From Rhodospirillaceae bacterium (lineage in GTDB: Bacteria > Pseudomonadota > Alphaproteobacteria > Thalassobaculales > Thalassobaculaceae): a stretch of DNA of 42,306 bases. Location of the stretch: NCBI GenBank assembly GCA_002708305.1, contig PANE01000030.1:103246-145551 (forward strand). The letters are read 5' to 3'. Within the stretch, counting starts at the first letter, position 1; each line of letters begins with the position of its first letter. The notes below the pieces were generated by a model. That model was given only the letters and a program-made list of their open reading frames with translations, was not told the DNA's origin and searched no databases. Of the stretch, positions 27,309 through 37,927 are shown one piece after another. A program made the position numbers and the translations under genes.

Positions 27309-28328
27309 TTAAAATGGTTCTTCCACCCGTCGAGCCAATTCCTCGATATTTTCTGGTGGCCAATTCATAACATCCATTCCAAGGGACAACCCCATCGTTC
27401 CAAGTACTTCCTTTATTTCATTTAAACTCTTACGGCCAAAATTCGGTGTTCGAAGCATCTCTGGTTCACTTTTTTGTACTAAGTCACCGATGTAAACTAT
27501 ATTGTCGTTTTTCAAACAATTAGCAGACCGCACGGATAATTCCAACTCATCAACCTTTCGAAGTAAGTTACGATTAAACGGTAATTCCTGTGCTTCGTCT
27601 TTCTCAACCGCTTGGTTTGGTTCCTCAAAATTAATAAACAGCTGGAGTTGATCCTGCAGTATTCTCGCAGCATACGCCATAGCATCCTCGGGTGTCATTG
27701 ACCCATCGGTTTCTAAATTTAATGTGAGTTTATCGAAGTCTGTTACTTGACCTACACGCGTATTTTCAACCTTGTAAGAAACTTGTCGCACAGGACTAAA
27801 AACTGCATCAACTGGGATTAAACCTATCGGCGTCTCCTCGCTTCGGTTAGTGTTTGCAGCCACATATCCTTTACCAGACTCAACCGTAAGCTCCATCGTA
27901 AGTGTCGCGCCTTTATCTAAGGCACAAAGAACTAGATCAGGATTCATTAACTCAATATCAGGGCCTGTCTCAATCATACCCGCTGTTACTTCTCCTGGCC
28001 CTACTGCTTTTAACCTCATTTTTTTCGGTCCTTCATCATCCATCCGAAGAGCCATTAATTTAATATTTAATACCATATCAGTCACATCTTCGCGCACGCC
28101 CGGAATAGTTGTGAACTCATGCAAAATTCCGTCGATTTGGATGGCTGTCACGGCTGCTCCCTGCAGAGAAGATAACAAAATACGTCGCAGACCGTTACCA
28201 AGAGTCAAGCCATAGCCACGTTCTAAGGGTTCGGCTATAACTACTGCAGTTCTTCCAGGATCACTACCAGGCTGAACTTCAAGATTACTAGGTTTGATTA
28301 GAGCTTGCCAATTTTTCTGAACTACCAC
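27309..28328 (-). CDS. rpoA: RNA polymerase alpha subunit
   Basis: A 339-residue alpha subunit. The N-terminal assembly domain (to about 235) includes [18 protein letters not shown], and the C-terminal UP-element and activator-binding domain (about 255-325) includes [16 protein letters not shown]. The start is a GTG at 28328, five bases after GAGG; an overlapping ATG two bases upstream is out of frame and closes at once. It follows rpsK after 112 gene-free bases, the usual alpha-operon order. Confidence 0.98.
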   Translation of the reverse strand: MVVQKNWQALIKPSNLEVQPGSDPGRTAVVIAEPLERGYGLTLGNGLRRILLSSLQGAAVTAIQIDGILHEFTTIPGVREDVTDMVLNIKLMALRMDDEGPKKMRLKAVGPGEVTAGMIETGPDIELMNPDLVLCALDKGATLTMELTVESGKGYVAANTNRSEETPIGLIPVDAVFSPVRQVSYKVENTRVGQVTDFDKLTLNLETDGSMTPEDAMAYAARILQDQLQLFINFEEPNQAVEKDEAQELPFNRNLLRKVDELELSVRSANCLKNDNIVYIGDLVQKSEPEMLRTPNFGRKSLNEIKEVLGTMGLSLGMDVMNWPPENIEELARRVEEPF

Positions 28329-28440
28329 ATCTACCTCACAAGTTTAAAACTAGAGAATTCACGTTCTAGTAATTTCTAATAAACACATATATCGTTGTTG
28401 CTCTTCAATGTTTTCATAAGAACAACTGGGAAGTATCGCC

Positions 28441-28836
28441 CTACACGCGGCGCCTTTTTGGTGGCCGGCATCCGTTGTGGGGGATAGGTGTAACATCTTT
28501 TATCGAATTCACTTGAAAGCCAACTGTCTGCAACGCCCGCAAAGCCGACTCTCTTCCAGAACCCGGGCCACTTACTTCTATCTCAAGTGTTTTCATACCG
28601 TGGTCAGCAGCTTTTTTCCCAGCGTCTTCGGCCGCAACTTGGGCTGCGTAGGGAGTAGATTTTCGCGACCCCTTAAACCCCATAGCGCCTGCCGACGACC
28701 AAGATATAGCATTACCCTGCGCATCGGTAATTGTAATCATTGTATTATTAAATGTGGCATTAACGTGAGCCACACCAGATATTATATTCTTACGCTCTCG
28801 TTTTTTAACTCGAGCCTGAGTCGGTTGCTTTGCCAT
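28441..28836 (-). CDS. rpsK: 30S ribosomal protein S11
   Basis: 131 residues, within the normal range. It has the family core [15 protein letters not shown] near 24-38, the segment [20 protein letters not shown] and the C-terminal [15 protein letters not shown]. It forms part of the 30S platform and contacts the mRNA exit region. It is 33 bases after rpsM. Confidence 0.98.
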   Translation of the reverse strand: MAKQPTQARVKKRERKNIISGVAHVNATFNNTMITITDAQGNAISWSSAGAMGFKGSRKSTPYAAQVAAEDAGKKAADHGMKTLEIEVSGPGSGRESALRALQTVGFQVNSIKDVTPIPHNGCRPPKRRRV

Positions 28837-28869
28837 TCCCTTTACTACTCCAAGAATTATTAAGCTGTA

Positions 28870-29238
28870 TTATTTCTTTTTACCTGCTATTGGTCTAGCC
28901 GGTCCCTTACGCGTTCTCGCATTCGTATGTGTTCTTTGGCCATGAACCGGGAGGCCTTTACGGTGCCTCAGCCCTTTATAGCACCCCAAATCCATTAAAC
29001 GCTTTATATCCATCGCGGTCTTACGTCGCAGATCCCCCTCAACAACCACATCAGAGCCAATCATATCTCTCAGCCGCGTAAGTTCCTCTTCCATTAATTC
29101 GCTTACACGCCGTTCTGCTGGGATATCGAGTTTTCTGCAAAGATCAGTCGCAGTAGTTCTACCTATTCCAAAAATGTAAGTTAAAGCAATCTCCACGCGT
29201 TTTTGCGTTGGGATATTAATTCCTGCTATACGTGCCAA
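28870..29238 (-). CDS. rpsM: 30S ribosomal protein S13
   Basis: 122 residues, beginning [20 protein letters not shown] with the helix-two-turns-helix region [12 protein letters not shown], and ending in the basic tail [15 protein letters not shown] that reaches toward the P-site tRNA. It is separated from adk by 150 bases, the longest gap in the cluster. That gap has no rpmJ, which is placed elsewhere in many alphaproteobacteria. Confidence 0.98.
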   Translation of the reverse strand: MARIAGINIPTQKRVEIALTYIFGIGRTTATDLCRKLDIPAERRVSELMEEELTRLRDMIGSDVVVEGDLRRKTAMDIKRLMDLGCYKGLRHRKGLPVHGQRTHTNARTRKGPARPIAGKKK

Positions 29239-29388
29239 GTATCGACCTCCCTTTTTTCATTTTCCGCCATTGAACCCATAATAGCCCCATCTTTAAAACA
29301 AATTCTTTCACAGCATCTAAATATTTTATACTAGATTCCCTAGGGCGCCGGATTATACGGATGCAGACGTCCAAGTCAATACAGTTGT

Positions 29389-29970
29389 TCATCTTTCAGG
29401 TACGAGTATTTCACTAATTTGATTGCTAACCTCTACTTCAGAAAGCATCCCATCCACCGTCCTAAGTAATCCTAGTTTCTCGTAGTGTGGCAAAATAGGT
29501 GCTGTTTGATCTTCATATACCTTTAGTCGATGTGTTAATGTTTGTTCGTCATCATCGTTTCGTCTTTGATCGTTCGGTGTCTCGGACACTCGGTTTTTTA
29601 TTCGGTTGATTAGTATATTGGTTTTTACAGCCAGCTCTATAACGTGACTCAATTCAATATTTTTTTTCTTGATGACCCTATCCAGCGCCTCAGCTTGATT
29701 TAGAGTTCGAGGAAAACCATCTAATATAAATCCGACAGAACAGTCTGGGCGAGAAATTCGTTCCAAAATCATTTCTATCATGACGTCGTCAGACACTAAA
29801 TCTCCCGAGTCGACTATTTTCTGAACTTTTTTTCCCAGCTCTGACCCTTCGCCCATGGCCTCTCGTAACATATCGCCAGTGGAGAGTTTCACTAATCCAA
29901 AAACACTCGACAAAAATTTTGCTTGAGTACCTTTTCCTGCACCAGGAGGCCCAAGAAGAATAATATTCAT
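29389..29970 (-). CDS. adk: Adenylate kinase, short (lidless zinc-free) form
   Basis: 193 residues, interconverting ATP, AMP and ADP. The P-loop GPPGAGKGT is at 7-15, the AMP-binding STGDMLR near 31-37 and GFILDGFPRT near 80-89. The LID domain is the short type: the stretch after RIKNRVSETP lacks the extended insert and cysteines of the long form. Its ATG overlaps the secY stop by four bases, so it is coupled to secY. Confidence 0.97.
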   Translation of the reverse strand: MNIILLGPPGAGKGTQAKFLSSVFGLVKLSTGDMLREAMGEGSELGKKVQKIVDSGDLVSDDVMIEMILERISRPDCSVGFILDGFPRTLNQAEALDRVIKKKNIELSHVIELAVKTNILINRIKNRVSETPNDQRRNDDDEQTLTHRLKVYEDQTAPILPHYEKLGLLRTVDGMLSEVEVSNQISEILVPER

Positions 29971-31313
29971 CCTCTTTTCCCTCGCAATTTTGATTTTTTT
30001 ATCAATCCATCGTATTGGTGCGCTAATAAATGAGATTGCACCTGCCCAACTGTATCGAGTGTAACGGTCACAACAATTAACAAGCTTGTTCCACCAAAAT
30101 AAAAAGGTACTTGGTATTGGCTAATAAGTATCTCGGGCAGAATGCAAACTGCTGCTAAATACGCCGCACCTACAGCCGTTAACCTTGTCAGCACGTAGTC
30201 TAAATAATCAGCAGTATTCTTCCCAGGTCGTATACCAGGAACAAAACCGCCATATTTCTTTAAGTTATCTGCTGTTTCAACAGGATTAAAAACTATCGCC
30301 GTGTAAAAAAATGCAAAAAATACGATCAACCCAATATAAACAGCCAGATATAGTGGTTGCCCCCGACCAAGCAAGGCATTTATTGTCGTTAACCATTCCG
30401 GCCCCCCCCCACTTGCGGAGAACTGAGCTAATGTAACGGGCATGAGTAATAGTGAACTTGCAAAAATTGGCGGTATCACACCCGATACATTTAACTTAAG
30501 TGGTAAGTGTGACGATTCCCCGCCGGTCATTTTATTACCTGTTTGGCGTTTGGGGTATTGAACGGTAATTTTTCTCTGTGACCGTTCAATGAATACTATA
30601 AAAGCAATCACAGCAATGGCCATAATAAAAAGAATAATAATTAAGGCAGCCGAAAGAGCTCCAGTACGCCCCAATTCAAGTGTGCCAGCAAGTGCCTGCG
30701 GTAAATTGGCTACAATGCCAGCAAAGATAATTAAAGAAATTCCATTTCCAATTCCTCTAGCTGTTATCTGTTCGCCTAACCACATAAGAAAGACTGTCCC
30801 ACCAACCAACGTTATCACCGTTGTAGCCTTAAAAAACACACCTGGGTTTGTGACAGCAGCTCCGCCGCCGCTAGCCATATTCTCAAGACCAACAGAGATA
30901 CCATAAGCCTGAACAGCTGCAAGTAGCACCGTTAAATATCTCGTATATTGATTAATTTTTTTACGACCCGCCTCACCTTCTTTTTTTAATGTCTCTAGAT
31001 TAGGAGAGACTGCAGTCATCAACTGCATTATGATGGCTGCCGATATATACGGCATAATATTAAGAGCAAAAATTGTCATGCGCCCTAAGGCCCCGCCGGC
31101 AAACATATCAAACATGCCTAGAATACCGCCTGCATTCTGTTCGAATATCTCCTTAAGGATAGCAGGATCAATTCCTGGTATCGGTATATAGGTACCGAGT
31201 CGATAAACGACTAGAGCCGCTAACGTAAACCAAATACGCTTTTTTAGATCGGTAGCCTTAGATAAGGCGCCAAAATTAAAAGATGATGCGAATTGTTCGG
31301 CGCTTGACGCCAT
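29967..31313 (-). CDS. secY: Protein translocase subunit SecY
   Basis: 448 residues with about ten hydrophobic helices, the channel subunit of the Sec translocon in the inner membrane. Landmarks: YRLGTYIPIPGID near 41-53, the plug-region MFDMFAGGALGRMTIFALNI, PKRQTGNKMTGG, and the cytoplasmic loop FVPGIRPGKNTADYL. A run of nine G (30402-30410 on the plus strand as C) encodes a Gly-Gly-Gly. It is 10 bases after rplO and overlaps adk. Confidence 0.98.
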   Translation of the reverse strand: MASSAEQFASSFNFGALSKATDLKKRIWFTLAALVVYRLGTYIPIPGIDPAILKEIFEQNAGGILGMFDMFAGGALGRMTIFALNIMPYISAAIIMQLMTAVSPNLETLKKEGEAGRKKINQYTRYLTVLLAAVQAYGISVGLENMASGGGAAVTNPGVFFKATTVITLVGGTVFLMWLGEQITARGIGNGISLIIFAGIVANLPQALAGTLELGRTGALSAALIIILFIMAIAVIAFIVFIERSQRKITVQYPKRQTGNKMTGGESSHLPLKLNVSGVIPPIFASSLLLMPVTLAQFSASGGGPEWLTTINALLGRGQPLYLAVYIGLIVFFAFFYTAIVFNPVETADNLKKYGGFVPGIRPGKNTADYLDYVLTRLTAVGAAYLAAVCILPEILISQYQVPFYFGGTSLLIVVTVTLDTVGQVQSHLLAHQYDGLIKKSKLRGKRG

Positions 31314-31323
31314 GCTTTTTATC

Positions 31324-31800
31324 CTAGCTCTTTGTTTCGATAGCTTCTTCTAGAATGACTATACCACCTGCTTTTTCAACTGCAGACATCGCTGTTTTCG
31401 ATGCACCCGCAACCCTCATCGTAACCTTAGATTTAATCTCCCCACGAGCCAATAACCGAATGCGAAGACGTTTTTTGCCAACTAACCCAGCTTCACGCAG
31501 AGTATTTTCATTAATTTCTTCACCTGCGCCTATACGTCCAGACTCGATAGCCGCCTGGACATCCCCTAAATTTATAACTACATACTCTTTCCTAAATGGG
31601 TTTTTAAAGCCACGCTTTGGAAGTCGCCTGTATATTGGCATCTGGCCGCCTTCAAAACCATTTATAGTTGCCCCGGCTCTTGATTTTTGGCCTTTATGCC
31701 CTTTACCACTAGTTTTGCCAGTTCCAGAACCAGCTCCACGACCAACTCGTTTTTTGTCAGTCCGGGCGCCAACATTATCTCTAAGTTCATTTAATCTCAT
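31324..31800 (-). CDS. rplO: 50S ribosomal protein L15
   Basis: 158 residues. The N-terminus [20 protein letters not shown] leads into the glycine-rich [20 protein letters not shown] region that lines 23S rRNA. The C-terminal globular part ends with [11 protein letters not shown]. Length fits the family. It follows rpmD after 49 bases and precedes secY by 10. Confidence 0.97.
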   Translation of the reverse strand: MRLNELRDNVGARTDKKRVGRGAGSGTGKTSGKGHKGQKSRAGATINGFEGGQMPIYRRLPKRGFKNPFRKEYVVINLGDVQAAIESGRIGAGEEINENTLREAGLVGKKRLRIRLLARGEIKSKVTMRVAGASKTAMSAVEKAGGIVILEEAIETKS

Positions 31801-31849
31801 TGTCTTACAGTCTCCTCAGAGGCCAACTTTATTGGCCACTTGTCCGTTA

Positions 31850-32050
31850 CTAATTATCTTCTACTTGCAAAAGATGGCGGACTTTATTGACCATCCCACG
31901 AACAGCTGGCGTATCTTCAAGCGTTCTGGTTTTATAAAGCTTATTTAGGCCAAGACCCACAAGTGTTTCTTTTTGACCTGGTTTACGTCCAATCGCACTC
32001 TTTACCTGAGTAATTGTAACAACCCCTGTGCTTTGCTCTGTTTTATTCAT
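31850..32050 (-). CDS. rpmD: 50S ribosomal protein L30
   Basis: 66 residues. The first nine (MNKTEQSTG) are a small extra leader before the typical [20 protein letters not shown], and the conserved [22 protein letters not shown] follows. It is a single-domain ferredoxin-like fold. It lies between rpsE and rplO as in the standard spc operon. Confidence 0.96.
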   Translation of the reverse strand: MNKTEQSTGVVTITQVKSAIGRKPGQKETLVGLGLNKLYKTRTLEDTPAVRGMVNKVRHLLQVEDN

Positions 32051-32086
32051 AACCGTTACTCCAAATCGGACATTAGCATCAAAATG

Positions 32087-32650
32087 TTAGGTCACCACGG
32101 ACTCAGCATCACCAATATTGCGCCCAAAAATCTCTGCTACTTTCTTGCCTCGCTTTCCTGCAACTGCACGAGGAGATCCAATTCGAGTGAGAGCATCGAA
32201 AGTGGCCTTAATCATATTGTGTGGGTTAGACGATCCAGTAGACTTAGCGACCACATCCTGAACACCCAAAGATTCAAAAATCGCCCGCATTGGGCCTCCC
32301 GCAATTACACCTGTTCCCGCAGGTGCGGAACGTAAAACCACGTGCCCGGCACCATAATCCCCCTTGATATCATGGTGCAACGTCCTTCCTTCTCTTAAGG
32401 GGACCCGAACCATCGTCCTTTTGGCTTGATCCGTTGCTTTTCTAATGGCCTCTGGTACTTCCCTAGCTTTCCCAGCTCCATGGCCAACGCGACCACGACC
32501 GTCGCCTACCACAACAAGAGCAGCAAATCCAAATCTCCTACCGCCTTTAACCACCTTGGCCACTCTATTGATACCAACTAGCTTCTCAATTAGCTCCGGA
32601 TCCTCTTTTTGATCTCTGCCGCCTCGTTCTTGTCTTTCACCACGTGCCAT
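32087..32650 (-). CDS. rpsE: 30S ribosomal protein S5
   Basis: 187 residues. After a charged N-terminal leader come the S5 RNA-binding domain ([21 protein letters not shown] near 42-62) and the C-terminal domain with [18 protein letters not shown] near 106. It helps shape the decoding site with S4 and S12. Twelve bases separate it from rplR. Confidence 0.98.
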   Translation of the reverse strand: MARGERQERGGRDQKEDPELIEKLVGINRVAKVVKGGRRFGFAALVVVGDGRGRVGHGAGKAREVPEAIRKATDQAKRTMVRVPLREGRTLHHDIKGDYGAGHVVLRSAPAGTGVIAGGPMRAIFESLGVQDVVAKSTGSSNPHNMIKATFDALTRIGSPRAVAGKRGKKVAEIFGRNIGDAESVVT

Positions 32651-32662
32651 AATAGGCTCCCT

Positions 32663-33025
32663 CTAGAATTTAAGACCAGCTTCGCGTGCACTATCAGCGA
32701 GAGCCTTGACACGACCATGATACCTGTAGCCACCACGATCAAATACTACTTCAGCAAAGCCATTTTCAAGAGCTCTTTCAGCTACAAGTTTTCCAACCGC
32801 TTCCGCTGCTGATTTATCGCCCCCAGTTTTCAGGACGTCACGCAGGTCTTTTTCTAACGACGAAGCCGAAGCAACAGTCCTTCCATTTAAGTCATCGATA
32901 ACTTGCGCATAAATATTTTTAGACGATCTGAAAACCGAAAGTCTCATTTTGTCCGGAGATCTGCGTTTTAACGCAGACCGATTACGTTGTACTCGCTTTG
33001 AAAAAAGTTCTTTCGTGTTAAGCAT
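32663..33025 (-). CDS. rplR: 50S ribosomal protein L18
   Basis: 120 residues, the 5S rRNA-binding protein of the central protuberance. It has the basic N-terminus [20 protein letters not shown], the core IYAQVIDD and the C-terminal [21 protein letters not shown]. Normal length. It is 11 bases after rplF. Confidence 0.97.
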   Translation of the reverse strand: MLNTKELFSKRVQRNRSALKRRSPDKMRLSVFRSSKNIYAQVIDDLNGRTVASASSLEKDLRDVLKTGGDKSAAEAVGKLVAERALENGFAEVVFDRGGYRYHGRVKALADSAREAGLKF

Positions 33026-33036
33026 TTTGCTTGTCC

Positions 33037-33570
33037 CTACTTCTTCTTACCTTCTTTACGGCGTATTGTTTCATTAGCGTATTTAATTCCTTTGCCCTTA
33101 AAAGGTTCAGGCGGCCTGTAAGCTCTTATTTCGGAAGCTAATTGACCAACTTGCTGCTTATCCCCACCATGTATCGAAATAGCGGTTGGGCGTTCACATT
33201 TCATTTCAACCCCTTCTGGTATGGGATACCGAACGGGGTGGCTGTAACCAAGTGCTAGAACTAAATCACGACCTTCGACTGCGGCTCTGTATCCAACACC
33301 ATTTATTTCTAATTGAACAGTAAAGCCTTCGCCTACGCCCACCAACATATTATTTATTCTAGCTCTAGTGGTTCCCCACATTGAACGAGAACGTTTTGAC
33401 TTTGTCTTTGGGGCTACCGTTACGATATTATCAATTAATGACACTTGAACATCGTCCGATATCGTAAGAGACTGCTCTCCCAACTTACCTTTCGCCTTTA
33501 ATAGGTTATCTATTATCTCAACGGTAACACCATTAGGGACGGCTACAGGGTTTTTCCCTATTCGCGACAT
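33037..33570 (-). CDS. rplF: 50S ribosomal protein L6
   Basis: 177 residues in two similar alpha/beta domains: the first starts [19 protein letters not shown], the second contains [14 protein letters not shown] near 89-102 and ends [23 protein letters not shown]. It sits near the factor-binding stalk base of the large subunit. Fifteen bases separate it from rpsH. Confidence 0.98.
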   Translation of the reverse strand: MSRIGKNPVAVPNGVTVEIIDNLLKAKGKLGEQSLTISDDVQVSLIDNIVTVAPKTKSKRSRSMWGTTRARINNMLVGVGEGFTVQLEINGVGYRAAVEGRDLVLALGYSHPVRYPIPEGVEMKCERPTAISIHGGDKQQVGQLASEIRAYRPPEPFKGKGIKYANETIRRKEGKKK

Positions 33571-33585
33571 AAAAAATACTCCAGT

Positions 33586-33990
33586 TTAAAATACGTGGCA
33601 GAGAACTTCACCACCGACATTGGCCGCCCTCGCCTCATTATCGGACATTATTCCTTGTGGTGTTGAGATGATAGAAATTCCAAGACCATTAAAAACACGG
33701 GGCAAATCATTTATTTTTGAGTAAACGCGACGACCAGGTTTCGATACTCGCTTTATTTCACGTATAACTGGTTCGCCCTCGTAATACTTAAGCTCAATAC
33801 TTAAATCAGACGCGTTTACTGTTTGCTCAGAAACACTGCTGGTAAACCCACGAATATAGCCCTCCCGTTTCAGCACTTCCAAAACATTACTGCGCATCTG
33901 GGATCCTGGAGTAGACACTACTGTCTTACGTGCCTGCTGGCCATTCCTAATCCTCGTTAACATATCCCCTAGAGGGTCACTCATTGTCAT
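33586..33990 (-). CDS. rpsH: 30S ribosomal protein S8
   Basis: 134 residues. The N-terminus is [16 protein letters not shown] after an extra Met-Thr; the C-terminal rRNA-binding part has [19 protein letters not shown]8 is an early-assembling 16S rRNA binder and in E. coli represses its own operon at the rplE leader; no such leader structure was tested here. Nine bases after rpsN. Confidence 0.97.
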   Translation of the reverse strand: MTMSDPLGDMLTRIRNGQQARKTVVSTPGSQMRSNVLEVLKREGYIRGFTSSVSEQTVNASDLSIELKYYEGEPVIREIKRVSKPGRRVYSKINDLPRVFNGLGISIISTPQGIMSDNEARAANVGGEVLCHVF

Positions 33991-33999
33991 TCTTGTCTC

Positions 34000-34305
34000 C
34001 TACCAACTAGACTTCACAAGACCTGGTACTTGTCCGGTTGAACCCAAATCGCGTAACGCAATTCGCGACATTTTGAATTTTCTATAATACCCTCGCGGTC
34101 TTCCTGTAAGCTCACATCTATTCCTAAGCCGTATTTTTGATCCATTACGGGGCATTTCGCTAAGCTTTAAGCCTGCATTAAACCGCTCTTCAATTGGAAG
34201 GTCTCTATCGTTCACTAGGGCCTTTAGGCGCTCCCTTTTGGATGCATGTAGAGCAACCAATTTTGCACGATTTTTATTTTTCTCTATAGAGCTTTTTCTA
34301 GCCAT
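34000..34305 (-). CDS. rpsN: 30S ribosomal protein S14 (non-zinc form)
   Basis: 101 residues, the long zinc-independent form: it has the insertion [20 protein letters not shown] and the C-terminal [20 protein letters not shown], but no paired CxxC zinc motif. It is part of the 30S head. It is 19 bases after rplE. Confidence 0.97.
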   Translation of the reverse strand: MARKSSIEKNKNRAKLVALHASKRERLKALVNDRDLPIEERFNAGLKLSEMPRNGSKIRLRNRCELTGRPRGYYRKFKMSRIALRDLGSTGQVPGLVKSSW

Positions 34306-34324
34306 TAATCCTCTCCCTTCCCTA

Positions 34325-34864
34325 TCATTTCTCGAATGGGAAACTAAAACGACGCAAAAGTTCCCTTGCCTCGTTGTCAGTGTTTGCAGACGTTACAAAA
34401 ATAATATCCATACCTCTCACAGAATCTATCCGATCATAATCAATTTCAGGGAACACTATTTGTTCCTTTAAACCCATGGCATAGTTGCCAGACCCATCAA
34501 AACTTTTCGGATTCAGCCCTCGAAAATCACGCACCCTAGGAAGAGCTATTGTTATCAACCGATCCAAAAACTCATACATACGATCTCTGCGAAGGGTTAC
34601 CTTGCACCCAATCGCCATTCCTTCACGTAGTTTGAAGCCAGCAACCGATTTTTTTGCTTTAGTGGTCACAGGTTTTTGGCCGGCGATTAACGAAAGTTCT
34701 GAAACTGCAGCTGCGACTTTCTTGGAGTCTTGCACTGCCTCACCAATACCCATATTTATTACAATTTTTTTCAATTTTGGGACTTGTAATATATTAGCGT
34801 AACCGGCCTCTTTAACGAGGTCAGGCCTAATTGAATCTATGTATAAATCATTCAAACGGGTCAT
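34325..34864 (-). CDS. rplE: 50S ribosomal protein L5
   Basis: 179 residues, another 5S rRNA-binding protein. Recognised by [17 protein letters not shown] near 32-48, [20 protein letters not shown] and the C-terminal [19 protein letters not shown]. Normal length for a bacterial L5. Twenty bases after rplX. Confidence 0.98.
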   Translation of the reverse strand: MTRLNDLYIDSIRPDLVKEAGYANILQVPKLKKIVINMGIGEAVQDSKKVAAAVSELSLIAGQKPVTTKAKKSVAGFKLREGMAIGCKVTLRRDRMYEFLDRLITIALPRVRDFRGLNPKSFDGSGNYAMGLKEQIVFPEIDYDRIDSVRGMDIIFVTSANTDNEARELLRRFSFPFEK

Positions 34865-34884
34865 TTTTATTTATCCTACTCCGT

Positions 34885-35208
34885 TCACGCGTCTATTACT
34901 TCGCCAGAACCTCTGGCAAAACGCACTTTACGACCATCCTCCAGAAATCTATACCCAACTTTGGATGCTTTACTAGTTTTTGGATCAACGTGGGACACAT
35001 TTGAGATATGTATCGAAGCCTCGCGCTCCATAATTCCACCGGTCGTCGCCTGGCTGGGCTTTGTATGGCGTTTCACAATATTAACGCCTCGAACTAAAAC
35101 TCTTAAAGTGTCTGGAAACACAACCAACACTTCGCCTGTCTTACCGCTATCTTTACCGGTAGTAACGACAACGTTATCACCCTTTCGAATTTTCAACTTT
35201 CTAGCCAT
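34885..35208 (-). CDS. rplX: 50S ribosomal protein L24
   Basis: 107 residues. The KOW motif is at the N-terminus ([20 protein letters not shown], 7-26), followed by [13 protein letters not shown]. It is an assembly initiator near the tunnel exit. Its ATG overlaps the rplN stop by one base (TAATG), implying reinitiation. Confidence 0.97.
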   Translation of the reverse strand: MARKLKIRKGDNVVVTTGKDSGKTGEVLVVFPDTLRVLVRGVNIVKRHTKPSQATTGGIMEREASIHISNVSHVDPKTSKASKVGYRFLEDGRKVRFARGSGEVIDA

Positions 35209-35576
35209 TAAAGCACCTCCGGCGCGAGAGACACTATTTTCATAAATTGTTTTGCGCGTAGCTCTCTAGTAACTGGACCAAAAATTCGTGTCCCAATCGG
35301 TTCATTTTGATTGTTAATTAACACTGCTGCATTCCTATCAAAACGGATTGCCGAGCCATCAACTCGTCTTATCTCTTTGGCCGTGCGAACTATCACTGCT
35401 TTTAAAACCTCGCCCTTTTTTACGCGCCCACGAGGTATAGCCTCCTTAACAGACACAACTATTACATCACCAACGCCGGCAACTTTTCGTTTTGAGCCTC
35501 CTAAAACCTTGATACACTGAACGCGACGGGCTCCAGAGTTATCGGCTACATCTAAATTTGATTGCATCTGAATCAT
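35208..35576 (-). CDS. rplN: 50S ribosomal protein L14
   Basis: 122 residues with the typical [20 protein letters not shown]-terminus, the basic [20 protein letters not shown] core and the C-terminal [13 protein letters not shown]. It contacts 16S rRNA across the subunit interface. It overlaps rplX by one base and follows rpsQ after 22 bases. Confidence 0.98.
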   Translation of the reverse strand: MIQMQSNLDVADNSGARRVQCIKVLGGSKRKVAGVGDVIVVSVKEAIPRGRVKKGEVLKAVIVRTAKEIRRVDGSAIRFDRNAAVLINNQNEPIGTRIFGPVTRELRAKQFMKIVSLAPEVL

Positions 35577-35598
35577 ATTAAAAGTTCCTGTTTGTATG

Positions 35599-35841
35599 TC
35601 AGTCAGTCGAAGCTGAATCTACAACTTCCCATGTCTTGCGTTTTGACTTGGGTGCACATTCGCGAATGCGCACCACCTCACCTAATTTATGTTTATTTGC
35701 TTCGTCATGCGCTGCAAATCGCTTGGACCGTTTTATAATTTTCTTATACATAGGATGGACAATGCGCCGTTCAACATTAACCACGACGGTCTTGTCCCCT
35801 TTATCACTTACAACTATGCCTTGCAGTTCCCGTTTCGGCAT
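35599..35841 (-). CDS. rpsQ: 30S ribosomal protein S17
   Basis: 80 residues with the OB-fold pattern [20 protein letters not shown] at the start, then [19 protein letters not shown] and [21 protein letters not shown] primary 16S rRNA binder. It is 37 bases after rpmC. Confidence 0.97.
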   Translation of the reverse strand: MPKRELQGIVVSDKGDKTVVVNVERRIVHPMYKKIIKRSKRFAAHDEANKHKLGEVVRIRECAPKSKRKTWEVVDSASTD

Positions 35842-35878
35842 TTTAGTTCACTCCCTTTAGCCTCTTTATGGCCTATTC

Positions 35879-36085
35879 TCAGGCAACTCCCTGAGCTTTT
35901 TCTGAAATAATTAACTTAGTTCTCGCTATATCTCTTCGCACTTGCCGAGTACGCGCAGTGTTTTCTAGCTGGCCATTTGCTATCTGAAAACGAAGATTAA
36001 ACTGCTCTTTCCGAAGTTCCACTAATTGCGTTTCTAACTCATCCTCAGTTTTGGCCCTAAAATCAACAGCTCGCTTATTCGCCAT
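35879..36085 (-). CDS. rpmC: 50S ribosomal protein L29
   Basis: 68 residues in two antiparallel helices; recognised by [20 protein letters not shown] and the following [14 protein letters not shown]. It lies near the peptide exit tunnel, where targeting factors dock. It is 16 bases after rplP. Confidence 0.96.
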   Translation of the reverse strand: MANKRAVDFRAKTEDELETQLVELRKEQFNLRFQIANGQLENTARTRQVRRDIARTKLIISEKAQGVA

Positions 36086-36101
36086 TTAACTTCTCCTAAA
36101 T

Positions 36102-36518
36102 CTAGTTATCACCAACTCTGGTGATAAAACGCGTGTCAACGGGCAGCTTTGCTGAAGCCAATGTGAATGCTTGCTGAGCTAAATCACGAGGAACGCCCTC
36201 CAACTCGAACATCACCCTACCTGGCTTCACGCGGCAGACCCAGAACTCCGGGCTCCCCTTGCCTTTACCCATTCTGACTTCTGCCGGTTTACTGGATACA
36301 GGTACATCTGGGAATATTCGGATCCAAACCCTGCCAGCTCGCCTAATATGCCGCGTTATAGCGCGGCGAGCCGCTTCAATTTGTCGAGCAGTTACACGTG
36401 CGGGAGTCAGAGCCTTTAAGCCGTAGGATCCAAAATTCAATTGCGTACCGCCCTTTGCATTACCATGGATGCGTCCTTTATGAGCTTTTCGAAATTTAGT
36501 TCGTTTAGGGCTGAGCAT
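36102..36518 (-). CDS. rplP: 50S ribosomal protein L16
   Basis: 138 residues. The start [19 protein letters not shown] is near-universal; the middle has [20 protein letters not shown] and the C-terminal half [20 protein letters not shown]. It sits close to the A-site tRNA elbow. It is 34 bases after rpsC. Confidence 0.98.
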   Translation of the reverse strand: MLSPKRTKFRKAHKGRIHGNAKGGTQLNFGSYGLKALTPARVTARQIEAARRAITRHIRRAGRVWIRIFPDVPVSSKPAEVRMGKGKGSPEFWVCRVKPGRVMFELEGVPRDLAQQAFTLASAKLPVDTRFITRVGDN

Positions 36519-36552
36519 ATTCTAGTTTCCTCTTTACCAAGCCAACCTAGCG

Positions 36553-37239
36553 TTACCGTTGGGGCCCACTGGCCTGTTGTTCGGACATTCTTTTGTCTTG
36601 AGCCATTGGATCATGTGCCATTATCTCACCCTTAAACACCCAAACTTTAACACCACAGGCGCCATAGGTAGTTTGAGCAGTGGATTCGCCATAATCAATA
36701 TCGGCCCTGAGGGTATGCAGTGGTACGCGGCCTTCCCTGTACCATTCCGTTCTTGCTATCTCTGCCCCTCCTAAACGACCGGCACAATTTATTCTTATTC
36801 CTAATGCTCCCAGGCGCATAGCAGATTGGACCGCCCGTTTCATTGCTCTTCTAAAAGCTACACGACGACTTAGTTGCTGGGCTATATTTTCCGCAATCAA
36901 GTTTGCGTCAATTTCCGGCTTCCGTATTTCTATTATATTCAAATGCACATCAGTATCAGTCATTGCCGATAGTTCAGACCGTAGTTTCTCAATATCACCG
37001 CCCTTTTTACCAATAACGACACCTGGCCTTGCTGTGTATATTGTTACCCTCGCTCTCTTAGCTGGCCTCTCTATTACAACACGGCTGACACCCGCCTGCT
37101 GTAGGCGTTTGCGAAGATAACTTCGTAATTTAAGATCTTGATGCAACAAATCTGCATAATTCTTTACCGCGAACCAACGTGAGTCCCACGTTCTATTAAT
37201 ACCAAGTCGAAGTCCTATTGGATTGACCTTATGCCCCAT
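36553..37239 (-). CDS. rpsC: 30S ribosomal protein S3
   Basis: 228 residues. N-terminal [20 protein letters not shown], a type II KH domain with the GKKG loop at 77-80 in [16 protein letters not shown], and the C-terminal domain with [16 protein letters not shown]. It lines the mRNA entry tunnel and contributes to helicase activity of the ribosome. Its ATG overlaps the rplV TAA by one base. Confidence 0.98.
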   Translation of the reverse strand: MGHKVNPIGLRLGINRTWDSRWFAVKNYADLLHQDLKLRSYLRKRLQQAGVSRVVIERPAKRARVTIYTARPGVVIGKKGGDIEKLRSELSAMTDTDVHLNIIEIRKPEIDANLIAENIAQQLSRRVAFRRAMKRAVQSAMRLGALGIRINCAGRLGGAEIARTEWYREGRVPLHTLRADIDYGESTAQTTYGACGVKVWVFKGEIMAHDPMAQDKRMSEQQASGPQR

Positions 37240-37619
37240 TATGCCGTCTCCTGTCGTTCACTGACTATAACCGTCAAATGAGAGAACGGTTTTCTTATAC
37301 GACCCGTACGCCCTCTGGCCCTTGGTCTAAATCTTCTCATGGTGATGGCTTTTCCAACCGAAGCCTCTTTTATGAACAGTCTATCTACGTCGAGCTGATG
37401 ATTATTCTCGGCATTAGCTATTGCTGATTGGACTGCTTTTTTTACATCGTCGCTAATTCTACGTCGAGAAAACGTCAATGCGGCTAGTGCCTTCTCTGCA
37501 TCCATTCCTCTAATCATCGTCGCTACTAAATTTAATTTTTGCGGACTTACTCTCAAATTACGCAGCACAGCATGTGCCTCGTTTTCTGCCACTTTTCGTC
37601 CTGCCGAAGTCTTACTCAT
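37239..37619 (-). CDS. rplV: 50S ribosomal protein L22
   Basis: 126 residues. Recognised by [20 protein letters not shown] and the long beta-hairpin region ending [19 protein letters not shown], whose tip lines the nascent-chain tunnel. A short charged N-terminal extension (about 15 residues) precedes the core, as in other alphaproteobacteria. It follows rpsS after 18 bases. Confidence 0.97.
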   Translation of the reverse strand: MSKTSAGRKVAENEAHAVLRNLRVSPQKLNLVATMIRGMDAEKALAALTFSRRRISDDVKKAVQSAIANAENNHQLDVDRLFIKEASVGKAITMRRFRPRARGRTGRIRKPFSHLTVIVSERQETA

Positions 37620-37637
37620 TATAGTCCATCCCAGTTT

Positions 37638-37913
37638 CTAGCGACGCGCTTTCTTATCCGCTGCATGCCCAAAATAAGTACGTGTAGGAGCAAACTCCCC
37701 AAACTTATGTCCAACCATGTGCTCGGTTACCAATACGGGCACAAATTTCTGGCCATTGTGCACTCCAAATGTTAATCCCACAAACTGTGGCATTATTGTC
37801 GAGCGCCTAGACCAGATCTTAATAACTGTATTACGGCCTGACGCTAACGTCGCTTCCGCTTTTTTAAGCAGATAACCGTCTACAAATGGTCCTTTCCAAA
37901 CAGAACGAGCCAA
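37638..37913 (-). CDS. rpsS: 30S ribosomal protein S19
   Basis: 91 residues with [40 protein letters not shown] and the C-terminal [18 protein letters not shown]. It partners S13 in the 30S head. Length is standard. It is 14 bases after rplB. Confidence 0.98.
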   Translation of the reverse strand: MARSVWKGPFVDGYLLKKAEATLASGRNTVIKIWSRRSTIMPQFVGLTFGVHNGQKFVPVLVTEHMVGHKFGEFAPTRTYFGHAADKKARR

Positions 37914-37927
37914 ATTCTTATCCTCTC

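Noticed and set aside
28477-28863. Plus-strand open frame of 128 codons
   Set aside because: It is antisense to rpsK with no family resemblance or ribosome-binding site; rpsK is certain.
29239-29388. rpmJ (L36) gene between secY/adk and rpsM
   Set aside because: The 150-base gap has no L36-like frame with its Cys/His zinc motif; rpmJ lies elsewhere in many alphaproteobacteria.
31355-31948. Plus-strand open frame of 197 codons
   Set aside because: It is antisense to rplO and part of rpmD, and its composition is that of a mirror of ribosomal coding sequence.
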